In this document: piece after piece, positions 17,740 to 27,267 of the stretch
How the letters are laid out: each line of letters begins with the position of its first letter
How positions within the stretch are numbered: position 1 is the first letter of the stretch
NCBI RefSeq assembly: GCF_000385135.1
Contig: NZ_ARQM01000014.1
Coordinates: forward strand, 1 to 64,000
Direction of reading: 5' to 3'
DNA: 64,000 nt
DNA from: Promicromonospora sukumoe 327MFSha3.1
Lineage (GTDB): Bacteria; Actinomycetota; Actinomycetes; Actinomycetales; Cellulomonadaceae
Translations under genes and position numbers: made by a program
The notes under the pieces: generated by a model
What the model saw: only the letters and a program-made list of their open reading frames with translations
Told to the model about the DNA's origin: nothing
The model's database searches: none

Positions 17740-18255
17740 TCAGGCGTCCGAGGAGACGCCGAGCTCCGTCCGGACGAACTCGACGACGCCGTCCGCCGCC
17801 GCCTCGATCTCCGCGAGGCACTCCTCGAAGTCCTCCGGCCCGCCGTACCAGGGGTCGGCGATGTCCAGCCGGTGCTCCGGGAGGCCGTCGGCGGCGGGGT
17901 CGAACGACCGGTACATCCGGATGTTCGGCTCGGCCTGCGCGCGGCCGGCGAGGTTCCGCAGCGCCTGCGCGTGGCGGGTCGTCATGGCGAGCACCAGGTC
18001 CCGCGAGCCGACGTCGTCCCGCGTCACCTGACGTGCCCGGTGGCCGTCGCCCGTGGTGTAGCCGTGCTCGGCGAGGACGGCGCGGGCGCGGCGGTCCACC
18101 GGGTTGCCGTGCTCCTCGTCGCTCACGCCGGTCGAGTCGACGACCACGGAGTCGCCCAGGCCCGCGGCCTCGAAACGGTCCCGCAGCACGATCTCGGCCA
18201 TGGGGGAGCGGCAGATGTTCCCGGTGCAGACGGTCATCACGCGGTATGCAGTCAC
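17740..18255 (-). CDS. Low-molecular-weight protein tyrosine phosphatase
   Basis: 171 residues. The P-loop 'CTGNICRS' starts at Cys10 (nucleophile) with Arg16, and the general acid is Asp134 in 'DIADPWYGG', the arrangement of LMW-PTPs and related arsenate reductases. Start is GTG 18255, preceded by GGGAGA. In actinobacteria such enzymes dephosphorylate tyrosine on exported-polysaccharide or regulatory proteins, but no partner kinase is adjacent. Transcription probably starts in the gap between it and the divergent hydrolase gene. Confidence 0.92.
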   Translation of the reverse strand: MTAYRVMTVCTGNICRSPMAEIVLRDRFEAAGLGDSVVVDSTGVSDEEHGNPVDRRARAVLAEHGYTTGDGHRARQVTRDDVGSRDLVLAMTTRHAQALRNLAGRAQAEPNIRMYRSFDPAADGLPEHRLDIADPWYGGPEDFEECLAEIEAAADGVVEFVRTELGVSSDA

Positions 18256-18631
18256 GCGCTCATTCTCCCCGGTGGCAGGGGAAAGCCCGCGGGGCGACGA
18301 ATGTCAGCCGTGCTGGACGAGGGCACGGCACCCGCGGGCTCCGGTGGTCGCGAGGAAATCGCCACCAGTGTCCCGTGCGCCTGAACGATCGGAAAGGCCC
18401 CGTGCTGAGCCCTCCGACCGCCGTCGGCGCGAAACGCCTACAGCGTCACGCGACTAGCGCGCGACCACCTCATGGGTCCGATGTGAAATCACTTCTCGGA
18501 TCACCTCCCTTCTCATGTGCGAACGAACCTACGCCGCCTCTTTGCGTATGCACAGGTTTTTTCCTCGCGGCGAAATCCGGCGCCCGTACGGCCGAGCGAC
18601 GAGTTTCGGGAGAGCGCCCCGTCTGCCCTGC
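18256..18631. other. Divergent intergenic region, 376 bp
   Basis: No supported gene. It holds the promoters of the divergent phosphatase and hydrolase genes and a nested inverted repeat (18284-18340). A T-run (18558-18563) and slightly lower GC lie near 18480-18570. Confidence 0.6.
18284..18340. other. Nested inverted repeat, possible structured leader
   Basis: Outer arms AGCCCGCGG (18284-18292) and CCGCGGGCT (18332-18340) enclose inner arms GCCGTGC (18307-18313) and GCACGGC (18323-18329). The position is just upstream of the phosphatase start on the minus strand, so it could be in its 5' leader. No known riboswitch pattern recognised. Confidence 0.35.
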
Positions 18632-19459
18632 ATGACCATCACCACCGTGGACGCGTGCACGACGTCGGCCGACGGCACGCGGATCGCGTTCGACCTCACC
18701 GGGCCGGGCCGCGGCCTGGCACCGGCGGTCGTGGTGGTCGACGGCGTGCTCGCGCACCGGACGCCCGTCACGCTCGCGGTGGCGTCCCTGCTGGGCGACC
18801 GGGTGACGACGCTCCGGTACGACCGGCGCGGCCGGGGCGGCAGCGGCGACACACGGCCGTACGGCGTGGACCGCGAGGTGGACGACATCGCCGCGTTGTT
18901 GCAGGTCACGGGTCCAGCAGCGCTGCTGGGCATCTCGACGGGCGCGTTCCTCGCGCTGCGCGCGGCGGCCGACCTGGGCTCCTGCGTCACCGCCGTCCTG
19001 TGCTACGAGCCGGGGTACGACGTCGCCGGCGGCGAGCCGCCCACCGACCCGCGGATGATCGCGGGGGTGGAGGCTTGCGTCGAGGCGGGCGACCCGGGCA
19101 GCGCCGTCGAGCTGTTCCTCGACCTGGTGGGCATGCCGTGCCGGCTGGTGCCGCGCATGCGGGCGTCGCCTTCGTGGGCGGACCTGGAGTCGATCGCGCC
19201 GACCATCGCGTACGACGGCCGGGTGCTCGCCGAGATCGCCCTGGGCCGGCGGGCCCTGATGGGGCGCTGGCACTGCATCGAGCAGCCGGTGGTCGTGGCC
19301 CACGGAGCCGCGAGCGCCGCCGGGACCGCGACGGCTGCGCGGTCCCTGGCGGCGGTGCTTCCGGCGGCGCGTCGGGTGACGCTGCCCGGTCACGGGGCGG
19401 ACGTGCCGCCGGAAGCGATGGCGGAGGCCGTGGCCGGCCTCCTCGGGATCAGTCCGTGA
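18632..19459 (+). CDS. Alpha/beta hydrolase
   Basis: 275 residues. Nucleophile elbow 'LLGISTGAFLALRAAA' (GISTG, Ser), 'LRYDRRGRGGSG' in the typical post-strand-4 loop, and a late His in 'LPGHGADVPP'. This fits the small alpha/beta hydrolases annotated as esterases or haloperoxidase-like. The ATG at 18632 is chosen because the fold begins directly after it; the open frame extends upstream without homology. Its 3' end overlaps the convergent secreted protein gene by 11 bp. Confidence 0.85.
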   Translation: MTITTVDACTTSADGTRIAFDLTGPGRGLAPAVVVVDGVLAHRTPVTLAVASLLGDRVTTLRYDRRGRGGSGDTRPYGVDREVDDIAALLQVTGPAALLGISTGAFLALRAAADLGSCVTAVLCYEPGYDVAGGEPPTDPRMIAGVEACVEAGDPGSAVELFLDLVGMPCRLVPRMRASPSWADLESIAPTIAYDGRVLAEIALGRRALMGRWHCIEQPVVVAHGAASAAGTATAARSLAAVLPAARRVTLPGHGADVPPEAMAEAVAGLLGISP

Positions 19460-21476
19460 CCGTGGCCCGGAAGCCGGTCTGCGGGGCGACACCCGCCGGG
19501 CCGGCGAGGCCGAGCCCGGTCGCCGAAATGCCCAGGCTGGTCCGGGCGGCGGAGTTTATGTTGAAGTCACTGCCCCGCCGGTAGGTGACGTACTGGGTGT
19601 AGGTCTGCCCGTCCGAGCGGTCGGTGATGCGCCACCGGCCGCCGTCGCGCACCGACTGCGGGGCGTTGGAGTAGACCCCGAACCAGCCGCAGCCGTCCGC
19701 GTCGAGCGGGACGCCCCAGTAGAGGTGGTCGCCCTGCTCCATGCCGGCATCGCCGTAGACCCGACCGTTGTTGCCGACGAACCGGACGCTGAGGTCGTTG
19801 CTCACGTAGTAGCCGGGCGCCGCGCAGATGCGGACCTTGGCAGCGAGGTAGCCCTGGTAGTCGTCCACGGACTGGCTGAAGGCCGCGTTGTAGTTCCACA
19901 GGCTGAACCACTGCTCCACCGGGAACGGGCGCGACAGCGAGGACTGGATCCACACGTAGGTGCCCGCGCTGGTGTCCCGGCCCGCCATGTTGGTCACGAC
20001 CACGCGGATCCGGTTGAGCTCGTAGGACGTCGACGCGGTGAACTTGAGCGTCGAGCTGGTCTTGCCGGACATGTTGGTCCACTTCGGGTTCGCCGGCGTC
20101 CAGCGCTGCCACTGGTAACGCAGGCTGCCGCCGGACGCGGAGACCTTGAGGGTGACCGTCCGGCCGGCGACCGTCTCGACGGAACGCGTCGGGTTCTTCG
20201 TCACGCGGGGCACGCTGATGCCGACGGGCCACTTCACGACGGAGGTGCTGGCGCTGGTGCGGGCGGCCGTGACGTAGGCGTGCTTGCGGCCCGTGACCTG
20301 GACCGAGATCCGCTTGCCGTACTGCGCGCTGGTGAGCTTGAAGGTGCGGCTGGTCGCGCCCGAGATCGTCTTGCCGTTGGCGAGCCAGCGGTAGCTGACC
20401 GACGTCGGGGACGGCGACCAGGTGCCGCGGTAGGCCGTCAGCGTCGAGCCCACGCGGGCCGTGCCCTTGATCGCCGGGGCGGCCGTTCGCGCGAACGGCT
20501 TCGCCACGAGGGACGACGCCGAGGTGGCGCTCCGGGTCGTGTACCCGTCCCGGTACGCCGTCGCGGTGACGGTGAGCCGGTCCCCGTGCAGCCGCGAGGG
20601 GATCGTGAGGATGCGGCTGTTCGCGCCGTAGATCGACTTCCCGTTCGCCTTCCAGCGGTAGGTCACCTTGCTGGGCTTGGGGGAGAAGTTGCCGGTGCTG
20701 GCGCTGACCTTGGCGCCGACCTTGACGGTGCCGATGATCTTGACCGTCGTGGCGCTGAAGGACGCCTTCGCGACGGTCGTGGTGGCGCTGGACACCGTGC
20801 GCGAGCCGAAGCCGGCCTTGGTGCCCGTCACGTCGAGCCGCAGGCTCTTGCCCGCCTGGGTGGTCAGGGGCGTGAAGGTGGTAGCGGTGCCGGCGGTCGC
20901 ACCACCCACCACCCAGCGATAGGCGAACGTGGTGCCCTCGGGCCAGCCGGCCGCCCGGGCGAGCAGCCTGGATCCAACCTGGACCGTGCCGGCGACGGCG
21001 GCGGTGCCCGCGGCCAGGTCGCCCTCCACCACGGGTCCGACGGCTGCGGCCGCGACGGGGTCACCCGTGAGGCCGGCGGCCGTACCGGTGACGGTGCCGA
21101 TCACGTACTTGCCGAGGTGCTCGGGCAGCAGCGTGAGGGACTCCGTGGCGGCGTCGGCGACGGGGACGTCGGCGGCGTCGAGCACCGCGTCGTCGCTCAG
21201 GAGCCAGGCGTAGCCGAGACTCTCGGGCTGGGGCGTCCAGGTGCCGCCGGTCTGGTCGATGGTGAGCACGGAGCCGACGGCGGCGTTGCCGTCGACCGCC
21301 AGGGTGCCCTCGAAGACCGGGCCGTCGGCCTCGGCCGCGGACGCGGGGGCCGCGGCGAAGGGCGTCGCGACCAGGGCCAGGGTGGCGAGCGACGCGGTGC
21401 CGCGCCAGCGGCGGGCCGCGCTTCTGACAGGTACAGCGGACGCGGGAGAGGCGTCGCCAAGGACTGCAGGATTCAT
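19449..21476 (-). CDS. Large secreted protein with Ig-like repeats and a unique C-terminal domain
   Basis: 675 residues, start ATG 21476 with AAGGA six bases upstream. The signal peptide ends near 'AAAPASAAEA'. Four repeats of about 85 residues follow; the last two carry the pattern 'GTARVGSTLTAYRGTWSPSP' then 'YRWLANGKTI' and 'VTGRKHAYVT', and the first two are more diverged. A classical Ig-type segment comes next ('RYQWQRWTPANPKW'). The C-terminal 180 residues ('WFSLWNYNAAFSQSVDDYQG' onward, with two Cys) form a separate beta-rich domain of unknown function. The same repeat family ends the protein at 23976. Such repeats are common spacer or adhesion modules in actinobacterial exoproteins; no anchor or enzyme site is seen. 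Confidence 0.85.
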   Translation of the reverse strand: MNPAVLGDASPASAVPVRSAARRWRGTASLATLALVATPFAAAPASAAEADGPVFEGTLAVDGNAAVGSVLTIDQTGGTWTPQPESLGYAWLLSDDAVLDAADVPVADAATESLTLLPEHLGKYVIGTVTGTAAGLTGDPVAAAAVGPVVEGDLAAGTAAVAGTVQVGSRLLARAAGWPEGTTFAYRWVVGGATAGTATTFTPLTTQAGKSLRLDVTGTKAGFGSRTVSSATTTVAKASFSATTVKIIGTVKVGAKVSASTGNFSPKPSKVTYRWKANGKSIYGANSRILTIPSRLHGDRLTVTATAYRDGYTTRSATSASSLVAKPFARTAAPAIKGTARVGSTLTAYRGTWSPSPTSVSYRWLANGKTISGATSRTFKLTSAQYGKRISVQVTGRKHAYVTAARTSASTSVVKWPVGISVPRVTKNPTRSVETVAGRTVTLKVSASGGSLRYQWQRWTPANPKWTNMSGKTSSTLKFTASTSYELNRIRVVVTNMAGRDTSAGTYVWIQSSLSRPFPVEQWFSLWNYNAAFSQSVDDYQGYLAAKVRICAAPGYYVSNDLSVRFVGNNGRVYGDAGMEQGDHLYWGVPLDADGCGWFGVYSNAPQSVRDGGRWRITDRSDGQTYTQYVTYRRGSDFNINSAARTSLGISATGLGLAGPAGVAPQTGFRATVTD

Positions 21477-21658
21477 GGGGGTCCTTCGTGATCCGTGACG
21501 GGACGGGCGCCAGGACCGACGTCGGTCCCGGGCGCCGCGAACCTAACGCGCGCCAGGCCCCACCAGAAGCGCATTTGCTGTGAATTAGCGGGAATTCGAA
21601 TTACTTCACCCCGTACTTCACCCGCTGCGCCGCCCCCACCGCCCCGAGGCCGGCGGAG

Positions 21659-21684
21659 CGTGCCGGGGACGTGGCCCCGGCACG
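21659..21684 (-). terminator. Terminator of the methyltransferase gene
   Basis: CGTGCCGGGG, 6-base loop, CCCCGGCACG, 7 bp beyond the minus-strand stop at 21691. GC-rich stem without a T-run. Confidence 0.6.
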
Positions 21685-21690
21685 CCGGGC

Positions 21691-22539
21691 TCAGAAGGGC
21701 CGGCGCGCCGTGACCAGGATGCGCGGCGCCTCGTCCACGAGCTCGTTGCCCGTCGCGAAGTGCATGTGCAGCCCGCGCAGCGCCGCCTCGTGCCGGGCGA
21801 CGGCGGCCGGCGTCAGGTCGGCGAGGTCGGGCACCTGCCACGCCGCGACCCGGAGGTACCAGAGCACGGACGACAGGTCCTTGAAGGTGCGCGTGCCGGG
21901 GTACTCCTTGGCCTCGACGATCTCGAGCCCGGAGGCGACGAGCCCGTCGGAGATCACGTCGACGGTCACGCCGTCCGGGTCCCAGCCGAGCGGAACCCGG
22001 AGCGCCTGGTTGAGCGCGATGCCGTCGCGCGTGTCCACCTGCTCGGTGATGAACGTGCCACCAGGCTCGACCACCCGGCCCACCTCGTTCGGGTCGATGG
22101 TGCCGAACCGGCTGAGCACCACGCTGAACTGGCCGTCGAAGAAGGGCAGCAGCACGTCACCGGTCCAGGACGGCTCCACCCGGCGCACGTCCACGCCGAG
22201 CGGCTCCAGCCGGCGTCGGGCCGTGAGGAACGCCGGGCCGACCTCCGTGGCGGCGGACGCCGTCGGCAGCGGGCCCAGGCCGGCGAAGAAGTTGCCGTCA
22301 CCGGTGCCGATGTCGAGCACGGCACCCCGCGAGGCCCGCACGATCTCCTGCGCCAGGGCGGGGTAGTCCCACTCCGGCGTGTCGGTCGTGAGACGGTCGT
22401 CGACGGGGGTGGCGTCGAGACCACCGGTGAACAGCGCCGCGGGTGTCGCGGGGGTAGCCGGGGCGTTGCGGGCCCATTCGATGTGGTCCTCGAAGGGCGC
22501 GTCCGGCGCCGGGGCTGGGGCGATCGAGACGTCAAGCAT
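21691..22539 (-). CDS. Class I SAM-dependent methyltransferase
   Basis: 282 residues. SAM motif I is 'VLDIGTGDGNFFAGLGPL', followed by 'FSVVLSRFGTIDPNEVGRVV' and 'PGGTFITEQVD' (motifs II-III region). It resembles the rRNA/small-molecule methyltransferase superfamily in which the acceptor cannot be predicted. ATG 22539; the space to the divergent anmK start is only 71 bp, so the promoters are back to back. Confidence 0.85.
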   Translation of the reverse strand: MLDVSIAPAPAPDAPFEDHIEWARNAPATPATPAALFTGGLDATPVDDRLTTDTPEWDYPALAQEIVRASRGAVLDIGTGDGNFFAGLGPLPTASAATEVGPAFLTARRRLEPLGVDVRRVEPSWTGDVLLPFFDGQFSVVLSRFGTIDPNEVGRVVEPGGTFITEQVDTRDGIALNQALRVPLGWDPDGVTVDVISDGLVASGLEIVEAKEYPGTRTFKDLSSVLWYLRVAAWQVPDLADLTPAAVARHEAALRGLHMHFATGNELVDEAPRILVTARRPF

Positions 22540-22610
22540 GTGGGAGATTGTGACGCAAACGGGGAGTAAGGGCTAACACTGGTGCAAACACGACCGGAGG
22601 AGTCGTCGTG

Positions 22611-23843
22611 ATGGCAGAACCAATACCCGGGACAACGCTGTCACCAGCAAATACACAATTTCCACTGCGAGTGGTCGGCTTGATGTCCGGCACATCCCAT
22701 GACGGGGTCGACGCCGCCGCGTGCGATCTGCGGCTCGCCGACGACACGCTGGTGCTGACTCCTCTCGGACACCTCTCCGCGCCCTGGCCGAAGGCGCTGC
22801 GGTCCGAGCTCGTGGCCGCCCTGCCGCCGGCCGCCACCTCGGCGGAGGCGTTCTGCCGCCTCGACACCGGTATCGGACAGGCCTTCGCCGGCGTCGCGGC
22901 GCGCGCCGTCGACGAGCTCTGCGGCGGCCGCGCCGATCTGGTCGTCTCGCACGGTCAGACGCTCTTCCACTGGGCGCCGACGGGTGGTGATGTGCGCGGC
23001 ACCCTGCAGATCGGCGAACCCGCGTGGATCGCCGAGGCGACCGGCCTGCCCGTCGTCTCGGGCCTGCGCACGCGCGACGTCGCCGCGGGCGGGCAGGGCG
23101 CCCCGCTGGTCGGCCTGTTCGACGCGCTCTGGCTCGGCGGGCGACCCGGGGCGGTCGCCCTCAACCTGGGCGGGATCGCGAACGTGACGGTGCTGCCGGG
23201 GGCCGACGGCGCCCCGGTCGCCTTCGACACCGGACCCGCCTGCGCCCTGCTCGACGCCGCCACCCGGCACGTCACCGGCGGACGCCTCGCCTTCGACGCC
23301 GACGGCGCGCTCGCCGCCCGCGGCCGCGTACTCCCGGAACTCCTGGCGCGGCTGCTCGACGAGCCCTTCTACACGCGGCCCGCACCGAAGACGACGGGCA
23401 AGGAGCTGTTCCACCTGTCCTATCTGCTGGACCGGGTCGGCCCCACGCCGCCGACGGCGGAGGACCTGCTCGCCACGCTCGTGGCGCTCACCGCCCGCAC
23501 GGTGGCGGACGCCGTCCGCGACACCGCGACCGAGGTGGTCGCCTCGGGCGGCGGCACGCGCAACCCGGTGCTGATGGCGGCGCTGCGTGCGGAGCTGCCC
23601 GGCGTCGTCGTCCGGACGTCGGACGAGCTGGGGGTGCCGAGCCAGGCCAAGGAGGCGCTGGCGTTCGCGGTGCTGGGCTGGCACACCTGGTTCGGGCTGC
23701 CCGGGGTGGTGCCGGGGGCGACCGGGGCGCGGCATCCCAGCGTGCTGGGGTCGGTGACGCCGGGGGTGGACGGCCGGTATCCGCCGGGACGGAGCGCGGG
23801 TGTGGAGCGGCCGGGACGGCTGGAGATCTCACGGGTGGTCTGA
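22611..23843 (+). CDS. anmK: Anhydro-N-acetylmuramic acid kinase
   Basis: A 410-residue member of the AnmK family. The diagnostic phosphate-binding motif 'GLMSGTSHDGVDAAACDL' lies near the N-terminus, with 'NLGGIANVTVLPG' and 'VVASGGGTRNPVLM' further on. AnmK opens and phosphorylates 1,6-anhydro-MurNAc from wall turnover to MurNAc-6-phosphate in the cytoplasm. ATG 22611 is chosen: GGAGGAG is eight bases upstream, better spaced than the preceding GTG at 22608. Length is typical. No murQ or transporter is adjacent. Confidence 0.96.
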   Translation: MAEPIPGTTLSPANTQFPLRVVGLMSGTSHDGVDAAACDLRLADDTLVLTPLGHLSAPWPKALRSELVAALPPAATSAEAFCRLDTGIGQAFAGVAARAVDELCGGRADLVVSHGQTLFHWAPTGGDVRGTLQIGEPAWIAEATGLPVVSGLRTRDVAAGGQGAPLVGLFDALWLGGRPGAVALNLGGIANVTVLPGADGAPVAFDTGPACALLDAATRHVTGGRLAFDADGALAARGRVLPELLARLLDEPFYTRPAPKTTGKELFHLSYLLDRVGPTPPTAEDLLATLVALTARTVADAVRDTATEVVASGGGTRNPVLMAALRAELPGVVVRTSDELGVPSQAKEALAFAVLGWHTWFGLPGVVPGATGARHPSVLGSVTPGVDGRYPPGRSAGVERPGRLEISRVV

Positions 23844-23975
23844 GGCGACGGAACGTCACCGGGTGAAGATCGGCGCGACGCGGTTATTTCGGGGCAAACG
23901 CGGCTGCACGGCGGATACAGTCACGCGACTTGTCGTTCCGCGCACGAACCGTGCGCCATGTTCCTGGAGCGCTCG

Positions 23976-26765
23976 ATGCCGACCTCAGACCTTCGGCGAT
24001 TCCTTCCCTCGGCCCGGCGGGCCTGTGCGTCGCTCGTGGCGTCCGTGCTCGTGCTCGGACTCACCATGACGACAGCCGGTGCCACGCCCGTCCAGGCCAC
24101 GCCCCCGGGCCGCATGGGCACGGTAGTCCAGGCGGCCAACGAAACGCTGGACCGCACCTTCGTGCAGGAGGGCATGCCGAGCGCACGGGGCGGGCAGTTG
24201 GTCAGCTGGGGCGACCAAAGTGGCGGCAGCACGACGCAGGCTCTTCCCGACGGGGTCCACGCCACGGCAGTTTCCACCGACCACGACAGAGTGCTGGTGC
24301 TCCGGACCGATGGACGGGTCGATCTGCACCAGTACGACACTTCGCCCTATTCCTTGGAGCCCCTACCCGCTCCGTCAAATGGCACCCGCTACATGGCGGT
24401 ATCGGCAGTTTCAGGGCGAATTCTCCGGTCCGACGGTGTCGTCGTGAGCTTGCAGGGCCGACCCGAGATCACTCCGCCTGACGGCCTGGCCTACACGGCG
24501 ATCTCTGGTGAGCTCGCGCTGCGCTCGGACGGTGTACTCAGCAACCCGGGAAATCCGGACGGGTCGTGCGCCGACGTACGTGATCCCGGCGCGGGACCCC
24601 ACTACACCGCGGTCTCGGCCCGTACCGGTCTCGAAAACTGGGCTGCTCTACGAAGCGACGGAGCACTCGTGTACTGCCAGGACGCGTTCGCGGAGTCCAC
24701 AGCGGCGGTCGTTGATCCGCCTGCGGGCACACGGTTCGTCGGCGTCGACATGGGAGTGGACGAGGCGATCGGAGCCACTGCAGATGGTCGGGTCATCTCA
24801 ACGAACGGCAGGCAGCTCGCCGCAGCACCGACTGGACGGTCGATCGTCTCGCTCGCTGCGATGTCCAACGGCCAGGGTGCCGCTGCCCTCGATGACGGGA
24901 CGATCATCAGCTGGGGTCTCAACGGTCAGGACGCGGCGCCGCCCGTGATCCCCGCCGGACGCGACGTCTTCTCGGCCGTCAGTGGCTACTCCAGCTCCGG
25001 CCAGCACTGGGCGATCGTGGTCGGTGATCCCATCCCGGTGGAAGTCTCCGTCGACGTGTCGGTGTCCACCGACTCCTCAGGACCAATGGAACGCCCCACA
25101 AGGGTGACCGACATCGTCGCGTTGAAGGTCTCTGCCACGCTCGATGGTGGAGCGCCGGTTCCCGGCCGCGTGACCACGACGGTGATCGCGCCTGACGGGA
25201 AGACGCACACGCTCGAGCCGGAACAGACATATCGGGGCACGGCTGAGGTCGAGCTCTATCCTTGGGATCACGAGCAGGTGGGTACCTACGTGCTGAGCAC
25301 GGCCTTCTCCGGATCGCCGTACACCGTGAGTCCCGTCGAGACGACGGTTGACCTCGCGGAGCCGAGTCCCGTCGTCGTGACCACCACCGGGCCAGACACG
25401 TGGTACGAGAACTCGACCAGGACGCTCTGCTTCGAACTGTCCACCACGGATGGTTCGCCCCTCTGGTTGCGGTCGACGGAACAGATCAGGATCACCGTGG
25501 ACGGGCGTCCGGATCTCATCCAGTTCGGCGAGTTCCACAGGGAGTGTGTCGATCGCCTCGATCTCGACCCCGGGACCTACACGTTGCACTACGACTACGA
25601 AGGCTGGAGCGAGGTGGACTCGGTGGCCTGGAGCAAGCAGGTGGTCGTCCTTCCTCCGGTCGCGACTCGCATCGAGAGCGACCTGCCGTCGTCGTGGCAC
25701 TACGGAGAGATGCCTGCCTCAGTCGAGGTCGATGTTTTCTCCGATTCATCGGTCCCGGCCGGAATCACCACCCTTGAACTCGACCGGCTGACTATCGGCT
25801 ACGGTTCCCGGCTCGACGGGGGCGGTCACAGCCAGATCAGGATCACTGACGAGGACGAACTGGCTCCTGGCACCTATGCCATGGTCGTGAGGTTCCGGGC
25901 GGACGACAACTTCCGCGACGCAAGTCTGGAGCGAACGGTCACCGTCAGACCAGCGTCGTTCACGACGACCCCTCCGACCATCACCGGGACCCCACAGATC
26001 GGCTCGACGCTGACGGCCGTCCCCGGCACCTGGTCGCCGGCTCCCACGAGCACCGGCTACGTGTGGAAGGTCGACGGCGTCGCTGTCGCGGGCGCGACGT
26101 CGAGCACGTTCACCGTCCCGGCGTCGGCAGCGGGCAAGAGGATCACGGTGACGGTCACCGGAGATCGGCAGTACTACAACACGGGATCGGCCACCAGCGC
26201 CCCCACGGCCACGGTCGCGCCCACGACATTCACCGCTGCCCCGATCCCGGCGGTCAAGGGCACCGCCCAGGTCGGCAAGACATTGACGGTGACCCGCGGG
26301 ACGTGGTCGCCGGCGCCGTCGTCCGTGAAGTACGTGTGGAAGGCGAACGGAACGACCATCTCGACCCAGACGTCGAGCAGCTTCGTGGTCCCGACGTCGG
26401 CGAAGGGCAAGCGTCTGACGGTCACAGTCACCGGTTCTCGGACCGGCTACACGACCAGGTCCGTGACCAGCCCCGCCACCAGGACCGTGGCCGCCGGCAC
26501 GTTCAGCGCACGCCGGCCGGCGATCAAGGGCACCACGCGGGTCGGGTCCACGCTGACCGTGGTCCGTGGGACCTGGACGCCGGCGCCGTCGGCGCTGAAG
26601 TACGTCTGGAAGGCGAACGGCGTCACGATCGCGACGCGGACGAGCAGCACGTTCGTCGTCCCGGCGCGGGCCCGGGGCAAGCAGCTGACGGTCACGGTGA
26701 CCGGGGCCCGGGCCGGCTACACGAGCAAGTCGGTCGCGAGCTACCGGACCGCGACGATCCGCTGA
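23976..26765 (+). CDS. Large secreted RCC1-like propeller protein with C-terminal Ig-like repeats
   Basis: 929 residues. ATG 23976 has GGAG six bases upstream; ATG 23958 has none. The signal peptide ends near 'AGATPVQA'. Residues about 55-350 contain short repeats of the RCC1 type ('VLVLRTDGRVDLHQY', 'RILRSDGVVVSLQG', 'AALRSDGALVYC', 'ALDDGTIISWGLNGQD'), suggesting a beta-propeller. About 360-665 are Ig/bacterial beta-sandwich domains. The last 270 residues are three copies of the 'VGSTLTVxxGTWSPAP...YVWKANG' repeat also found at 19449. The second and third copies share long identical DNA stretches, a sign of recent duplication. A surface or matrix-binding role is inference. Confidence 0.85.
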   Translation: MPTSDLRRFLPSARRACASLVASVLVLGLTMTTAGATPVQATPPGRMGTVVQAANETLDRTFVQEGMPSARGGQLVSWGDQSGGSTTQALPDGVHATAVSTDHDRVLVLRTDGRVDLHQYDTSPYSLEPLPAPSNGTRYMAVSAVSGRILRSDGVVVSLQGRPEITPPDGLAYTAISGELALRSDGVLSNPGNPDGSCADVRDPGAGPHYTAVSARTGLENWAALRSDGALVYCQDAFAESTAAVVDPPAGTRFVGVDMGVDEAIGATADGRVISTNGRQLAAAPTGRSIVSLAAMSNGQGAAALDDGTIISWGLNGQDAAPPVIPAGRDVFSAVSGYSSSGQHWAIVVGDPIPVEVSVDVSVSTDSSGPMERPTRVTDIVALKVSATLDGGAPVPGRVTTTVIAPDGKTHTLEPEQTYRGTAEVELYPWDHEQVGTYVLSTAFSGSPYTVSPVETTVDLAEPSPVVVTTTGPDTWYENSTRTLCFELSTTDGSPLWLRSTEQIRITVDGRPDLIQFGEFHRECVDRLDLDPGTYTLHYDYEGWSEVDSVAWSKQVVVLPPVATRIESDLPSSWHYGEMPASVEVDVFSDSSVPAGITTLELDRLTIGYGSRLDGGGHSQIRITDEDELAPGTYAMVVRFRADDNFRDASLERTVTVRPASFTTTPPTITGTPQIGSTLTAVPGTWSPAPTSTGYVWKVDGVAVAGATSSTFTVPASAAGKRITVTVTGDRQYYNTGSATSAPTATVAPTTFTAAPIPAVKGTAQVGKTLTVTRGTWSPAPSSVKYVWKANGTTISTQTSSSFVVPTSAKGKRLTVTVTGSRTGYTTRSVTSPATRTVAAGTFSARRPAIKGTTRVGSTLTVVRGTWTPAPSALKYVWKANGVTIATRTSSTFVVPARARGKQLTVTVTGARAGYTSKSVASYRTATIR

Positions 26766-26902
26766 CCCCCGACCAGAGCCCTCCGAGGCGGTGACATCCC
26801 CGGATGTCGCCGCCTCGGCTGCGTCCGGCCCGCCAGACCGCCCGACATTTCGGGGTAGAAGTACCCATACCGGATCACTTTTCGGTACCGATGTCGGGCA
26901 TG

Positions 26903-26937
26903 ACGAAGGCCCCGACTCGATGAGTCGGGGCCTTCGT
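26903..26937 (-). terminator. Terminator downstream of tRNA-Leu
   Basis: A perfect 16-bp stem (ACGAAGGCCCCGACTC / GAGTCGGGGCCTTCGT) with loop GAT, just past the 3' end of the minus-strand tRNA. Confidence 0.8.
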
Positions 26938-26943
26938 ACAACG

Positions 26944-27027
26944 TGCGCGAGGGGGGAGTTGAACCCCCACGCCCTTTCGGGCACACGGACCTGAACCGTG
27001 CGCGTCTGCCTATTCCGCCACTCGCGC
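26944..27027 (-). tRNA. tRNA-Leu (anticodon CAG)
   Basis: 84 nt with acceptor GCGCGAG/CTCGCGC, a long class II variable arm (TGCCCGAAAGGGCG), T-arm GGGGGTTCAACTCCCCC and anticodon loop TTCAGGT reading CUG codons. CCA is not encoded. Confidence 0.96.
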
Positions 27028-27267
27028 GCTGCGAGGAAGACGTTAGCACGGCTCAGACGCAGATCCCGAATCGAATAACGGTGAAGTGGTTCACGTCCCG
27101 GCGCAGGTCTAGTAGCGTGCGGATCCGCCCACGCCTCTCCTCGCCGCGCCACCTGAGGGAAGATCGGAGAAGATCCGCAGGACATCCACAGTATTGGAGT
27201 CTGCGGGGACCTACCGGTCTATACGATCTAGGTAGTCTGCCCGGCGCAGACCCTGGAAGGAGGTGGC

